Both the position numbers and the translations under genes were made by a program. This document shows positions 41,603 through 50,169 of a stretch of DNA of 64,000 nucleotides, piece after piece. Position 1 is the stretch's first letter; each line of letters begins with the position of its first letter. The notes beneath the pieces were generated by a model. The model was not told the DNA's origin and ran no database searches. It saw only the letters and a list, made by a program, of their open reading frames with translations. The stretch is from Actinomadura xylanilytica (lineage in GTDB: Bacteria; Actinomycetota; Actinomycetes; Streptosporangiales; Streptosporangiaceae): assembly GCF_030283145.1 (NCBI RefSeq), contig NZ_JASNWE010000002.1, forward strand, positions 1,116,001 to 1,180,000, given 5' to 3'.

Positions 41603-44254
41603 CTACTGGGCGTGGACCGTCCAGTAGCGGGACAACTCGGTGCGGGAGGTCACGCCGAGCTTCGGATAGACCTTGTACAGGTGGTATTCGACCGTCCGGG
41701 GGCTGAGGAACAGTCGTGCGGCGACCTCGCGGTTGGTGGCGCCTTCGGCGACCAGCCGGACGATGCGCAGCTCCTGAGGGGTCAGTCCGTTCAGCGCACC
41801 GGACGCGGGGGCGGCGCCCGCTTCACCGGCCGCCCGCAGCTCGCTCAGCGCCCGCTCCGTCCAGGGGGCGGCACCGGCTCGCTGGAACGACTCGGCCGCA
41901 GTACGCAGCGGTGTCCGTGCGTCTGCGGGACGGTGCGCCCTCCGGAGCCGTTCGCCATAGAGCAACGCAGTACGGGCTTCCTCGAACGGGGCGCCGCTGT
42001 GCAGCGGCAGCGCCTCCTCGTAGAGGCGGAGGGACTTGTCACCGTCCTCCAGCAGAGCGCGGCAGCGCAGGAGCAGAGCACGCGCCTGCGCGGTCTCCGC
42101 GTTCACCGCCCACCGTTCGTACGCCGCGACGGCCTCGCGTGCCGCGTCCAGCTCCCCACAGCCGACGGCGGCTTCCACGCGGTCCGGCGTCGAGCGCCAT
42201 ACGGTCGCGGGGTGCCCTAGTCCCGGTCCGGCGGTCACCATGCCTGCGAATCGTGCGTGCGCGGTGGCGAACCGGCCCTTCCCTAGGGCGAGAAGCCCCA
42301 GGGCGTACGTCGCGACGCTCACCCGTAGACCGGCCCTGTGCGGGATCGCGATGGCGAGGGCCTCGTGCGCGTGGCGTTCGCAGTCGGCCTCTTCTCCCTG
42401 TATGGCCGCCACTGCGGCGAGGTTGGCCAGGTGTGCCGCGGCGGAGTTCGCGTACCCGGCCTCCTGAGCGAGCGACAGTCCCTCCTCAGAGAGCGCGGCG
42501 CTCAGCGCGAACCGGCCCTTGACGCGCTCGGCGGTGGCGACGTACTCCAGGACGACCGGCAACTGCCCGACCATCCCGGAGACCCGTGCCACCTGCCCTG
42601 CCCGGATGATGAACTCACTACTGGCGTCCGCCTCGCCCAGATAGGTCGCCGCCGCTGCCGACCACAGCAGCTCGGCCGCCTGCTTCGGCTCGTCCGCCCG
42701 GCGCAGCCACGTGCGCAGCAGCGGCGCGCCCCGTTCGGGGTCGCCGCCGAGCAGCGCACCGGTGCCGACCAGCATTCCTTGCAGGAAGGACTCGGGCAGC
42801 GCCTCGGCCTGGCGGCCGATGTCGACGATCGCGGCGACATCGCCGACATAGCTCGCGGCCTCGGCGGCGTCGGACAGCATCTCCAGCGTCCGGGCGGGAT
42901 CGACGCCGGCGTTCTCCAGGAAGATCCGCTGTGCCTCGGACGCGTCGCCCGAGCACAGCTCGAACCGTCCGCGAAGCTGGGCCAGCTCCGCGCGCCGCCG
43001 CGGGTCGCCGGTCAGCTCCCGCGCCTCCGCCAGGCAGGTCTCGGCCAGCCCCGGCCGCCCTCCGAGCCACGCGGCCGTGGTGGCGTCGATCAACCGGCGC
43101 GCCCGCAGCTCCCGGCCGGGGGTCAGCTCGGCCGACTTCACCAGTGCGGACGCGGCGTCGGCGTACCCGCCCCGCGCGCTCGCCCGCGCCGCCGACTCGG
43201 CCAGCTCGTCCGCGACCCCGGCCTGCCGTCCCACCGCGGCCTCCGCCCGGTGCCAGGCCCGCCGCTCCGGGTCGTCGACCGTCTCGGCGAGGGCCGCGTG
43301 CGCCCGCCGCCGGTCCGGTGCCCGGTAGGCCGCCGAGCGGATCAGCGGGTGCCGGAAGCGCAGCACCGGGCCGTCCACCGTGATCAGTCCGCTCGCCTCG
43401 GCCGGCTGGAGCGCCTCCGCCCCGGCCTCCAGCCGCCCGGCCGCCCGCAGCACCACGTCGAGGTCTCCCTGGCCCTCGGCCGCCGCGACGAGCAGCAGCA
43501 GCCGGGTCGCGGCGGGCAGCCGTCCGACCTGGTGGGCGAAGAGGTCCGCGCCGGCGGGCAGCGGATCGGGGAGCGGGCTCCGGCCGCCGAGCTGCCCGGG
43601 GGTCAGGATCCGGGCGGCCTCCTGGAGCGCCAGCGGGTTGCCGCCGGTGAGCGCGACGAGCCGTTCGGCGATCGGCCGGATCGCGCCGTCCCCCAGCAGC
43701 GGAACCGCCTCCTCCACCGCCAGACCGGTGATCTTCGCGACGGGGAGGTCCCGGATGTCGCCGCCCTCGCGGGCGGCGATCAGCATCCCCACCCGCTCGC
43801 CGCCGAGGCGCCGCGCCGCGAAGAGCAGCGCGTCGGCGGACGCCTGGTCGAACCACTGGAAGTCGTCCACGAGGCAGAGCAGCCCGCCGTCGCCCGCCGC
43901 CTCGACCAGCAGGGACAGCACCCCGGCCGACACCAGGAACCGGGCGTCGCCGCCGGCGGACGCGGCCAGTCCGAGCGCTCCGCGCAGCGCGTCGCGCTGG
44001 GGCTCGGGCAGCGCGCCGGCCAGGCCCGACACCGGACGCAGGAGCTGGTGCAGCGCGGCGAACGCCAGCCCCTGATCGGGCTCGGCCCCGGTCGCCCGCA
44101 GGACCGGTGTCCCCGCCCCGGCGGCGTACTCCAGCAGCGCGGACTTCCCGATCCCCGCCTGCCCGCGCAGCACCAGCGCCCGGCCCCGCCCGGCGCGCAC
44201 ATCGTCCACGAGGGCGTCGATCGCCGCCCGTTCCGTCCCCCGGCCATGCAACAT
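41603..44254 (-). CDS. LAL-type LuxR regulator with N-terminal AAA ATPase
   Basis: 883 residues. The N-terminal ATPase has Walker A GQAGIGKSALLEYA (~31-44) and Walker B LLCLVDDFQWFDQAS (~124-138). A long helical/TPR middle (for example RAWHRAEAAVGRQAGVADEL, AAAVTYLGEADASSEFIIRA) follows. The LuxR helix-turn-helix lies at the end (LTPQELRIVRLVAEGATNRE, FLSPRTVEYHLYKVYPKLGV, ~815-875). LAL regulators are large activators common in polyketide clusters, here orphaned among unrelated genes. ATG 44252-44254 is used. The target is unknown. Confidence 0.9.
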   Translation of the reverse strand: MLHGRGTERAAIDALVDDVRAGRGRALVLRGQAGIGKSALLEYAAGAGTPVLRATGAEPDQGLAFAALHQLLRPVSGLAGALPEPQRDALRGALGLAASAGGDARFLVSAGVLSLLVEAAGDGGLLCLVDDFQWFDQASADALLFAARRLGGERVGMLIAAREGGDIRDLPVAKITGLAVEEAVPLLGDGAIRPIAERLVALTGGNPLALQEAARILTPGQLGGRSPLPDPLPAGADLFAHQVGRLPAATRLLLLVAAAEGQGDLDVVLRAAGRLEAGAEALQPAEASGLITVDGPVLRFRHPLIRSAAYRAPDRRRAHAALAETVDDPERRAWHRAEAAVGRQAGVADELAESAARASARGGYADAASALVKSAELTPGRELRARRLIDATTAAWLGGRPGLAETCLAEARELTGDPRRRAELAQLRGRFELCSGDASEAQRIFLENAGVDPARTLEMLSDAAEAASYVGDVAAIVDIGRQAEALPESFLQGMLVGTGALLGGDPERGAPLLRTWLRRADEPKQAAELLWSAAAATYLGEADASSEFIIRAGQVARVSGMVGQLPVVLEYVATAERVKGRFALSAALSEEGLSLAQEAGYANSAAAHLANLAAVAAIQGEEADCERHAHEALAIAIPHRAGLRVSVATYALGLLALGKGRFATAHARFAGMVTAGPGLGHPATVWRSTPDRVEAAVGCGELDAAREAVAAYERWAVNAETAQARALLLRCRALLEDGDKSLRLYEEALPLHSGAPFEEARTALLYGERLRRAHRPADARTPLRTAAESFQRAGAAPWTERALSELRAAGEAGAAPASGALNGLTPQELRIVRLVAEGATNREVAARLFLSPRTVEYHLYKVYPKLGVTSRTELSRYWTVHAQ

Positions 44255-44304
44255 GCGTCAATTGTGCGGGATGCGGCGGAGTGGTCTCCGGTCGTCGGGG
44301 GCGG

Positions 44305-44772
44305 CTACAGGTGGAGCTTCATCCCCATGTGGGACGGGCGGAAGCCGATCTTCTGGTAGAAGCGCACCGATTCGGGACGCTGGCGGTCGGTGGTGAGCTG
44401 GATCAGGCGGCAGCCGCGCTCGCGGGCCCGTTCGATGGCCCAGCCGATCATGGACTGGCCGATGCCCCGGCCGCGCTGCTCGGCGGCCACCCGGACGCCC
44501 TCGATCTGGGCGCGCAGGCCGCCGGTGTAGGTGAGTCCGGGGATGTAGGTGAGCTGCATCGTGCCGGCGAGGGCGCCGCCGACCTCGGCCACGACGAGGA
44601 TGTTGTCGGCGCTCTGGGTGATCGCGGCGAAGGCGGCGAGGTAGGTCTCGGGGACGGTCCCGGCGGGGGTCTCGCGGGTGGCGCCGAGCGGATCGTCGGC
44701 CAGGAGTCGGACGATTCCGGGCAGATCGTCCGGCGTTGCCTCGCGAAAGGTCACTTCTTGATCACGCTGCAC
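44305..44772 (-). CDS. GNAT family N-acetyltransferase
   Basis: 155 residues. The start used is a GTG at 44770-44772; a GTG six codons later is also possible. GNAT motifs are visible: an N-terminal beta strand and helix (VTFREATPDDLPGIVRLLAD), the motif A acetyl-CoA loop VAAEQRGRGIGQSMIGWAIE (R-x-x-G-x-G/A), and motif B FYQKIGFRPSHMGMKL. It transfers an acetyl group from acetyl-CoA to an amine of an unidentified substrate. It is divergent from the WhiB gene, with twin palindromes between. Confidence 0.85.
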   Translation of the reverse strand: MQRDQEVTFREATPDDLPGIVRLLADDPLGATRETPAGTVPETYLAAFAAITQSADNILVVAEVGGALAGTMQLTYIPGLTYTGGLRAQIEGVRVAAEQRGRGIGQSMIGWAIERARERGCRLIQLTTDRQRPESVRFYQKIGFRPSHMGMKLHL

Positions 44773-44818
44773 GTCAACAGGCTATCCGGACGCTACGTTG
44801 CATTGCTCACCATGACTT

Positions 44819-44843
44819 GTAGTACTACCGCTCGTAGTACTAC
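44819..44843. promoter_or_regulatory. Twin palindromes GTAGTACTAC upstream of whiB
   Basis: The self-complementary decamer GTAGTACTAC occurs at 44819-44828 and again at 44834-44843, separated by CGCTC. The two centres are 15 bp apart. The element is AT-rich relative to its surroundings and lies between the divergent GNAT and WhiB genes, so it looks like a cooperative operator or an autoregulatory site. Confidence 0.6.
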
Positions 44844-44913
44844 GTTGAGTGGAAACCACACCGATCCGTGAACTGCCGGTGTCCGGCACCCCGGAGCGCC
44901 GCAGGGAGAAGCC

Positions 44914-45237
44914 ATGTCGAAGACGACTCACGAGGAACACTGGACCGACCACGCCATCTGCCGCGGCGCCGATCCCGACCTCTTCTTCCCGATCGGCTAC
45001 GCCGCCGAGGTGCTCCAGGAACAGCAGCGTGCGGCCAAGGCCATCTGCGCCAACTGCCCGGTATCGGCCGCCTGCCTCACCTGGGCGCTGCGCGTGGGCG
45101 AGCCCGACGGGATCTGGGGCGGGACGACCCCCGAGGAGCGGCGGCACCTGCGCCGCGCCGCCGAGGCCCCGATCCGGCACCGGCTGCCCGTCATCGCCGT
45201 CCGCGGCGACGTCGAAGAGGCCGAGCAGGCCGCCTGA
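44914..45237 (+). CDS. WhiB-family iron-sulfur regulator
   Basis: 107 residues from ATG 44914, after AGGGAGAAG. The four cluster-binding cysteines are C16, C45, C48 and C54 (CRGADPDLFFP; ICANCPVSAAC), followed by the conserved turn GIWGG (66-70) and a basic C-terminus (ERRHLRRAAEA) that contacts DNA or sigma factor. WhiB proteins bind a [4Fe-4S] cluster and the primary sigma factor, controlling development, redox or antibiotic resistance. It is flanked upstream by twin palindromes. Which Wbl subclass it belongs to is not decided by the sequence seen. Confidence 0.92.
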   Translation: MSKTTHEEHWTDHAICRGADPDLFFPIGYAAEVLQEQQRAAKAICANCPVSAACLTWALRVGEPDGIWGGTTPEERRHLRRAAEAPIRHRLPVIAVRGDVEEAEQAA

Positions 45238-45246
45238 CCGTAGTGC

Positions 45247-45262
45247 CGGGCCGCATGGCCCG
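45247..45262 (+). terminator. Small hairpin after the WhiB gene
   Basis: CGGGCC-GCAT-GGCCCG forms a perfect 6-bp stem with a 4-nt loop 10 nt after the stop codon. Confidence 0.5.
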
Positions 45263-45277
45263 AGGCCGGGCGGGACG

Positions 45278-46063
45278 TCACGGGATCAGCGCCACCTTGC
45301 CGACCACCCGGCGGCCCAGCAGGTCGTCCAGCACCGTCCCGGCCGCTTCCAGGGGCTCGGTGCGGGGCGCGACCGGGACGAGCCGTCCGCCCGCGACCAG
45401 CGTGAGCAGCTCGCCGAGCAGGGCCTGCTGGTCGAGCGGACGCGACATCGCCCACGCGCCCCAGTCGACCCCGACCACGGTGTTGTTGCGGAGCAGCACC
45501 TGATTGAGCGGCAGCGCCGGGATCCCGCCCGACGCGAACCCGATCACCGCGTACCGGCCGCCCTCGCGCAGCGCGCGCAGCGCGGGGTCCGCCAGCGCCC
45601 CGCCGACCGGGTCGTACACCACGTCGACCCCGCCGTCCGACCAGGTCCGGACAGCGGCCTTGACATCCTCGGCCGTGTCGATCGCCGCCTCCGCGCCCGC
45701 GGCGAGCGCCGCCTCCCGCTTCGCGGCGGACGAGGCGCCGGCCAGGACCCGGGCGCCGAGCGCGGTGGCCACCTGGACGGCCGCCAGCCCGACCCCGCCG
45801 CCCGCGCCGAGCACGAACACGGTCTCCCCGGCGCGCAGCCCGGCCCGGTCGCGCAGCCCGAACAGCGCCGTGCAGTGGCTCTGCGTAAACGTGGCCGCCC
45901 GCGCCGCGTCCAGCATGGCCGGAATCGGCACCGCGGCGGCGGCCGGCACCGCGACCCGCTCGGCGAACCCGCCGAGGCCGCACATCGCCAGGACCCGCGT
46001 CCCGGCGGCGGGCGGGCACCATCGGGGGACCGGGATCGTTGGGCACGATGACGGCACGGTCAT
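45278..46063 (-). pseudogene. 5'-truncated zinc-binding dehydrogenase (quinone oxidoreductase-like)
   Basis: The recognisable part begins at VLAMCGLGGFAERVAVPAA and runs through the NADPH fold (VFVLGAGGGVGLAAVQVATA), ALGARVLAGASSAAK and DPVGGALADPAL to the family's usual C-terminus (GRRVVGKVALIP). Intact quinone-oxidoreductase-like MDR proteins carry an ~85-residue N-terminal GroES-like part before GGFAE; that part is absent, and the few residues upstream in this frame (MTVPSSCPTIPVPRWCPPAA) do not resemble it. The rhomboid gene starts immediately beyond (46084). The copy is therefore probably truncated and inactive. Confidence 0.7.
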
Positions 46064-46083
46064 CCAGATCTACGGTGGCGTAC

Positions 46084-46704
46084 ATGAGCTATCCCCCGGT
46101 CCCCGAACAGCAGCGCTCAGCAGGACTGGCCACGCAAGGCGCCCGCGCGGTGTCGGCGGTGGTCCTGATCGGCCTGGTCACGGCCGTGATGTGGGTCCTG
46201 GAGGCGATCGACTGGGCGGTGGACGGCCGGCTCGACCAGTTCGGCATCCAGCCGCGCGACGTGAACGACCTCCCCGACATCTTCACCGCGCCCTTCATGC
46301 ACGCCGGCTTCGGGCACCTCATCGGCAACACCGTGCCGTTCGTGATCCTGGGCTTCCTCGCGGCGGTGCGCGGCATCGCCAAGTTCCTCGGCGCCAGCCT
46401 GATCGTCATCGTGGTCGGCGGGATGGGCGTCTGGTTCACCAGCTCGGCCAACACGCTCGGGTCCAGCATCCTGATCTTCGGATTCTTCGGCTACCTGCTC
46501 GGCCGGGGCGTGTTCGAACGCCGCCTGCTCGACATCGCGATCGCCGTCGGCGTCGTCGCGGTGTACGGCACGATGCTGGTCGGCGTGCTCCCGAGTGACC
46601 CCGGCATCTCCTGGCAGGGCCACCTGTTCGGGCTGATCGGCGGCGTGCTCGGCGCCTGGGCCCTCCGCCACCGCCGGGCCACCGCCGCGCCGGCGGTCGA
46701 CTGA
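46084..46704 (+). CDS. Rhomboid-like intramembrane protease
   Basis: 206 residues from ATG 46084 (MSYPPVPEQQ). Six hydrophobic segments are seen. The H-x-G-H-x-x-x-N element HAGFGHLIGN lies at ~75-85, the catalytic serine region is LGSSILIFGFFGYLLGRG (~125-142) and a later WQGHLFGLIGG supplies the catalytic histidine. Canonical rhomboids have G-x-S-G around the serine; here the residue after Ser is Ile, so activity needs testing. Rhomboids cleave membrane proteins within the bilayer. Confidence 0.82.
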   Translation: MSYPPVPEQQRSAGLATQGARAVSAVVLIGLVTAVMWVLEAIDWAVDGRLDQFGIQPRDVNDLPDIFTAPFMHAGFGHLIGNTVPFVILGFLAAVRGIAKFLGASLIVIVVGGMGVWFTSSANTLGSSILIFGFFGYLLGRGVFERRLLDIAIAVGVVAVYGTMLVGVLPSDPGISWQGHLFGLIGGVLGAWALRHRRATAAPAVD

Positions 46705-46818
46705 CGTCCCGTCCCGCATCGGACCGCGCGGCCGGACCTGGCCCGCGGCGGCCCGGCGCCCCGTCCGACGATCCGCCCGGCCCCGGAAGCCGGAGCCGGA
46801 CGGACGCCCTGCCGGCGT

Positions 46819-47646
46819 TCAGGCCGGGCGGACGGTGACATCGGAGACCACCGCGTCGCGCGGCGTCTCGATGGCCGCGACCAGCACCCGCGCCACGGTG
46901 GCCGGCGCCGCGAAGTCGTCGGCCGCGTACGGCTGGCCCTCCTGCGCGCGGACCCGCTGCTGCATCTCGGTCGCGGTACGGCCCGGGTAGACCGTCGTGA
47001 CCCGCAGCTCGGGCTCCTCGGCGCGCAGCGAGTCGGCCAGCGCCCGCAGCCCGAACTTGCTCGCCGCGTACGCCGCCCACTCGGGGTTGGCGCGCAGCCC
47101 GGCGGTGGAGTTGACGAACACCACGTGCCCCTTGGCCAGGCGCAGCGACGGCAGCAGCAGCCGGGTCAGCTCGGCCGCCGACACGAGGTTGACGTTGAGG
47201 TGGTCGATCCACTCGTCGGCCTCGAGCTCGGCCACCGGCGACAGGCGCACCATGCCCGCGGCGTGGACGACGCCGTCGAGGCGTTCGGGCAGCCCGTCGA
47301 CGGCGAGCGCCGCCTCCAGTCGCCGCGGCTCGTTCAGGTCGAGCGGGGCGGTCCGGATCGACGCCCGCACCGCCGTGCCGCCCGCGCCGGCCACGGCTCC
47401 GCCCGCGCCGCCCGCTCCGCCCGTGCCCGCGACGCTGCCCGTGCCGGGGACGGCCGCCGGGCCGTCCGGGGTGGTCATGATGACCTGCGTGGCCGCATGC
47501 GAGCCGGTGCGCAGCGAGCTCGCCAGCCGGTCCAGGCGGTCGGGGGAGCGGGCGACCAGGATCAGGTCGTGCCCGCGTCCCGACAGCAGCTCGGCGACCG
47601 CCGCGCCGATGCCGCCGGTCGCCCCCGTGATCAGATACGTGCCCAT
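46819..47646 (-). CDS. Short-chain dehydrogenase/reductase with Gly-rich insertion
   Basis: 275 residues from ATG 47644-47646 (MGTYLITGATGGIGAAVAEL). The cofactor motif TGxxxGIG is TGATGGIG; the HAAG (in place of NNAG) and N-x-x-S elements are VVHAAGMV and VNSTAGL, and the active-site YxxxK is YAASKFG. Between strands 3 and 4 there is a ~40-residue Gly/Ala-rich insertion (PGTGSVAGTGGAGGAGGAVA) that is not typical for SDRs. It reduces or oxidises an unidentified alcohol with NAD(P). Convergent-free context; the neighbouring rhomboid gene is on the other strand. Confidence 0.85.
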   Translation of the reverse strand: MGTYLITGATGGIGAAVAELLSGRGHDLILVARSPDRLDRLASSLRTGSHAATQVIMTTPDGPAAVPGTGSVAGTGGAGGAGGAVAGAGGTAVRASIRTAPLDLNEPRRLEAALAVDGLPERLDGVVHAAGMVRLSPVAELEADEWIDHLNVNLVSAAELTRLLLPSLRLAKGHVVFVNSTAGLRANPEWAAYAASKFGLRALADSLRAEEPELRVTTVYPGRTATEMQQRVRAQEGQPYAADDFAAPATVARVLVAAIETPRDAVVSDVTVRPA

Positions 47647-47707
47647 GAGGCCCCATTCTCGTCGATCGTGTACACCTCGCACCCTGGTCGATGCGCGTGG
47701 CGGCGGG

Positions 47708-49165
47708 TCAGTTCGGGCGGAGCACCCGGGTGACGCCCGCGATGAGCGCGGTCGCCAGCACCCAGCCGGTCGCGACCAGACTGTAGGCCACCCAGCGGGA
47801 CCAGCCGTGCGGATCGAAGGACGACTGCTGCCCGAAGGTGTCGATCGGGATCAACAGGTCGAGCGAGTACACCAGCGCGTGGAACAGCGGGCGCTCCTCC
47901 GGCGGCTTGATCGAGGCGGGCCGCTCGAGGGTGAAGACCGTGGTGCCGATCGCCAGCAGCACCGCGAACCACATGAACGCCAGCCACGGCCGGTACCCGT
48001 ACCCGACCGTCCAGTCGAGCAGGTGGTTCCAGCCCCGCGCGACCGGGTTGAGCCTGCGGCGGCGGGCCCGCAGCTTGGCGAGCTGCACCTTGCGGGCCAG
48101 GTCGTCGTGGCCGATCCCGTGGTACCAGTTGGCGAGCTGCTCGTAGGGCTGGAGGTGGAACTGCTCGTCCCGCGCGACCCAGCGCAGCCGGTCCTGGAAC
48201 ATGCCGCCGCGCAGCGTCTCGTAGGTGAGCCCGTTCAGCCACAGCTCGTCCGGCCAGATGTCGGGATGATCCATGATCACCGCGATCCGGGAGTACGACA
48301 GCGACACCCGGCCTTTGATCTTCTCCTGCGGCCAGAGGATCAGCTCGTCCGCCTGGATGTGGCTGGCGTGCAGCGCCATCCGGCCCGGGTCGCAGGAGTC
48401 GAGGGTCGCCTTGGAGAAGGACAGGATGCCGTCGAAGCGCGCGTTCCGCAGCCGGACGGTGCCCTCACCGCGGAACCCGTTGCTGAACTCGGCGGCGTCC
48501 TCGACCACCATGTTCTCGGCGTCCAGCGCGAGGCGGCCCGGGTTGCGCAGCGTGGTGCCGTCCATGAACAGGCCGCCGTTCATCCGGGCGCCGACCAGCC
48601 GCACCCCGCCGGTGAACTCGGCGTTCCGGATGAACGCGCCGACGTCGACGACCAGGCCGCCGGAGAACAGCGCCCACCGCGCCGGGTCGGTCACGGTGAC
48701 CTTGGTGCCGTTCATCCGGAGCCCGCCGGCGAGCTGGGCGCGCGGCATCCGGACCTCCCCGTCGATCACCGACCCGGACAGGCTGAGGTAGCCGTCCGCG
48801 CGCAGCCCGCCGCCGTCGAAGCCGGGCATCGTGCAGTCGGACAGCCGGAGCTGCCGGGTCTGCGCGTTGGAGAAGTCGGGCGCCTCGACCAGGCGGCAGT
48901 TCTCCAGCCGCAGCTCGTGCGCGACGCTCCCGCCGGAGATGTCGAGCCTGCCGATGATGTAGGCGCCGTGCAGCCGGACGGCGGCGACGAACCCGGGCCG
49001 GGTCTCGACCGCGCCGAGCAGCAGCCGGCAGATCACCTCGGCGCGCACCATCCGGTCGGGGTGCGGGCCGGCGGGCCGTTCGTCGCCCAGGACGACCGCC
49101 GTCCCGGTCGGGAAGGCGGTCCAGAGGCGTCGTTCGGCGTCGTTCAGTCCTGGGGGCTCTGCCAC
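47708..49165 (-). CDS. Pentapeptide-like repeat membrane protein
   Basis: 485 residues from a GTG at 49163-49165. Residues ~45-300 show repetitive short beta segments (AAVRLHGAYIIGRLDISGGS, LRLENCRLVEAPDFSNAQTR, YLSLSGSVIDGEVRMPRAQL), resembling pentapeptide-type or beta-helix folds. The C-terminal part has two or three membrane helices (RPWLAFMWFAVLLAIGTTVF, WVAYSLVATGWVLATALIAG). Streptomycete relatives are often annotated as membrane oxidoreductases, but no such motif is visible, so the name is not used. The role is unknown. It lies between the SDR gene and the Spo0M-like gene. Confidence 0.7.
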   Translation of the reverse strand: MAEPPGLNDAERRLWTAFPTGTAVVLGDERPAGPHPDRMVRAEVICRLLLGAVETRPGFVAAVRLHGAYIIGRLDISGGSVAHELRLENCRLVEAPDFSNAQTRQLRLSDCTMPGFDGGGLRADGYLSLSGSVIDGEVRMPRAQLAGGLRMNGTKVTVTDPARWALFSGGLVVDVGAFIRNAEFTGGVRLVGARMNGGLFMDGTTLRNPGRLALDAENMVVEDAAEFSNGFRGEGTVRLRNARFDGILSFSKATLDSCDPGRMALHASHIQADELILWPQEKIKGRVSLSYSRIAVIMDHPDIWPDELWLNGLTYETLRGGMFQDRLRWVARDEQFHLQPYEQLANWYHGIGHDDLARKVQLAKLRARRRRLNPVARGWNHLLDWTVGYGYRPWLAFMWFAVLLAIGTTVFTLERPASIKPPEERPLFHALVYSLDLLIPIDTFGQQSSFDPHGWSRWVAYSLVATGWVLATALIAGVTRVLRPN

Positions 49166-49185
49166 CGGCTCGCTTTCTGTGGGGG

Positions 49186-49222
49186 GTCCCCTCTGCGATC
49201 AGGCCCGATCGCAGAGGGGGAC
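49186..49222 (-). terminator. Terminator downstream of the Spo0M-like gene
   Basis: GTCCCCTCTGCGATC (49186-49200) and GATCGCAGAGGGGGAC (49207-49222) form a 15-bp stem with one bulged G and a 6-nt loop. It lies 26 nt past the Spo0M-like stop codon on the minus strand. Confidence 0.75.
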
Positions 49223-49247
49223 GGTCGAGAGGCGGTCCCCCCGGGGG

Positions 49248-50033
49248 TTAGAAGAACCCCCGCCGCCGTCCGGCCTCCTGGAGGAAGCCGTCGAGCCGGC
49301 TCTCCCAGTCGGTGTGGTCGACGCTCGCGTAGTCGACGGTGAAGCGGCCGAACGCGTCGTGCCCCTCGGTGAACGCGCCGCCGCGCTTGTCGAGCTCGAG
49401 GACGACCTCCATCGACCCGGCACCGGACACGAAGGTGACCTCGAGCTGGTTGATGCCGCCCGCGTACTGGCCGGGCGGGTGGAACTCGATCTCCTGGTAG
49501 AAGGGCAGCTCCTGGTGCACGCCCCAGATGCGGCCCTGCTCGCAGTCGGCGTTGCGGAAATGGAAGCCGAGGTTGCCGAACGCGCCGAGGATCCGCTCCT
49601 GGGCGGGCAGCGGGTGCACGGCGATCGGGTCCAGGTCGCCCGGGTCGAGCGCCCCGGCGACCTCCAGCTCGGTCGCGAGCCCGACGGTGGTGCCGCGCAG
49701 CGGCTGCCCGTAGAAGTGCGTCAGCGGCGCCTCCCACGGCACCTGGAACTGGAACGGGACGGTGTGCCCCGCGCCCTCCTCCAGGGCGAACCCGCCCGCG
49801 ACGGGCATCTTGGCGTACTCCAGGTTCGAGGTGTACTCGTTGTCGCCCGACTCCACCTCGACCCGGGTGCGCAGGGCCAGGTTCACGGCCTTGATGTCGG
49901 AGTTGTACCTGCCGCCGATGATGGTGATCTCACCGGTGACGATGCCGCCCGGTGTGGTGCCGGCGCTGCGCAGCACCGTTTCGATGGACGGTCCCCCGAC
50001 GCCCATCGCCTGCTTCAGCTTCTTGAAGACCAA
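49248..50033 (-). CDS. Spo0M-like sporulation control protein
   Basis: 261 residues. The start is a TTG at 50031-50033, preceded by GGGAGGAA at 8 nt. The arrestin-like Spo0M family is suggested by the N-terminus MVFKKLKQAMGVGGPSIETV, strands GEITIIGGRYNSDIKAVNLA, VPFQFQVPWEAPLTHFYGQP and RTRVEVESG, and a conserved C-terminal region. In Bacillus Spo0M regulates entry into sporulation; in actinomycetes the family is widespread without a defined role. It lies upstream of the pentapeptide-like gene on the same strand and downstream of ugd, with 136 bp in between, so it is probably separate from the exopolysaccharide operon. Confidence 0.85.
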   Translation of the reverse strand: MVFKKLKQAMGVGGPSIETVLRSAGTTPGGIVTGEITIIGGRYNSDIKAVNLALRTRVEVESGDNEYTSNLEYAKMPVAGGFALEEGAGHTVPFQFQVPWEAPLTHFYGQPLRGTTVGLATELEVAGALDPGDLDPIAVHPLPAQERILGAFGNLGFHFRNADCEQGRIWGVHQELPFYQEIEFHPPGQYAGGINQLEVTFVSGAGSMEVVLELDKRGGAFTEGHDAFGRFTVDYASVDHTDWESRLDGFLQEAGRRRGFF

Positions 50034-50169
50034 GGCCCTGTTCCTCCCGTGTGCGGGCGTGGCGTTCGCCCTAGGTCCAATAGACGCCCGTCAAGGGCGA
50101 TACGTTCCACCTCGGCGGCGGGCTGCCGGGGACGGCGCGGAGCGGCTCGGTCCGCGCGGCCGGGGACGG

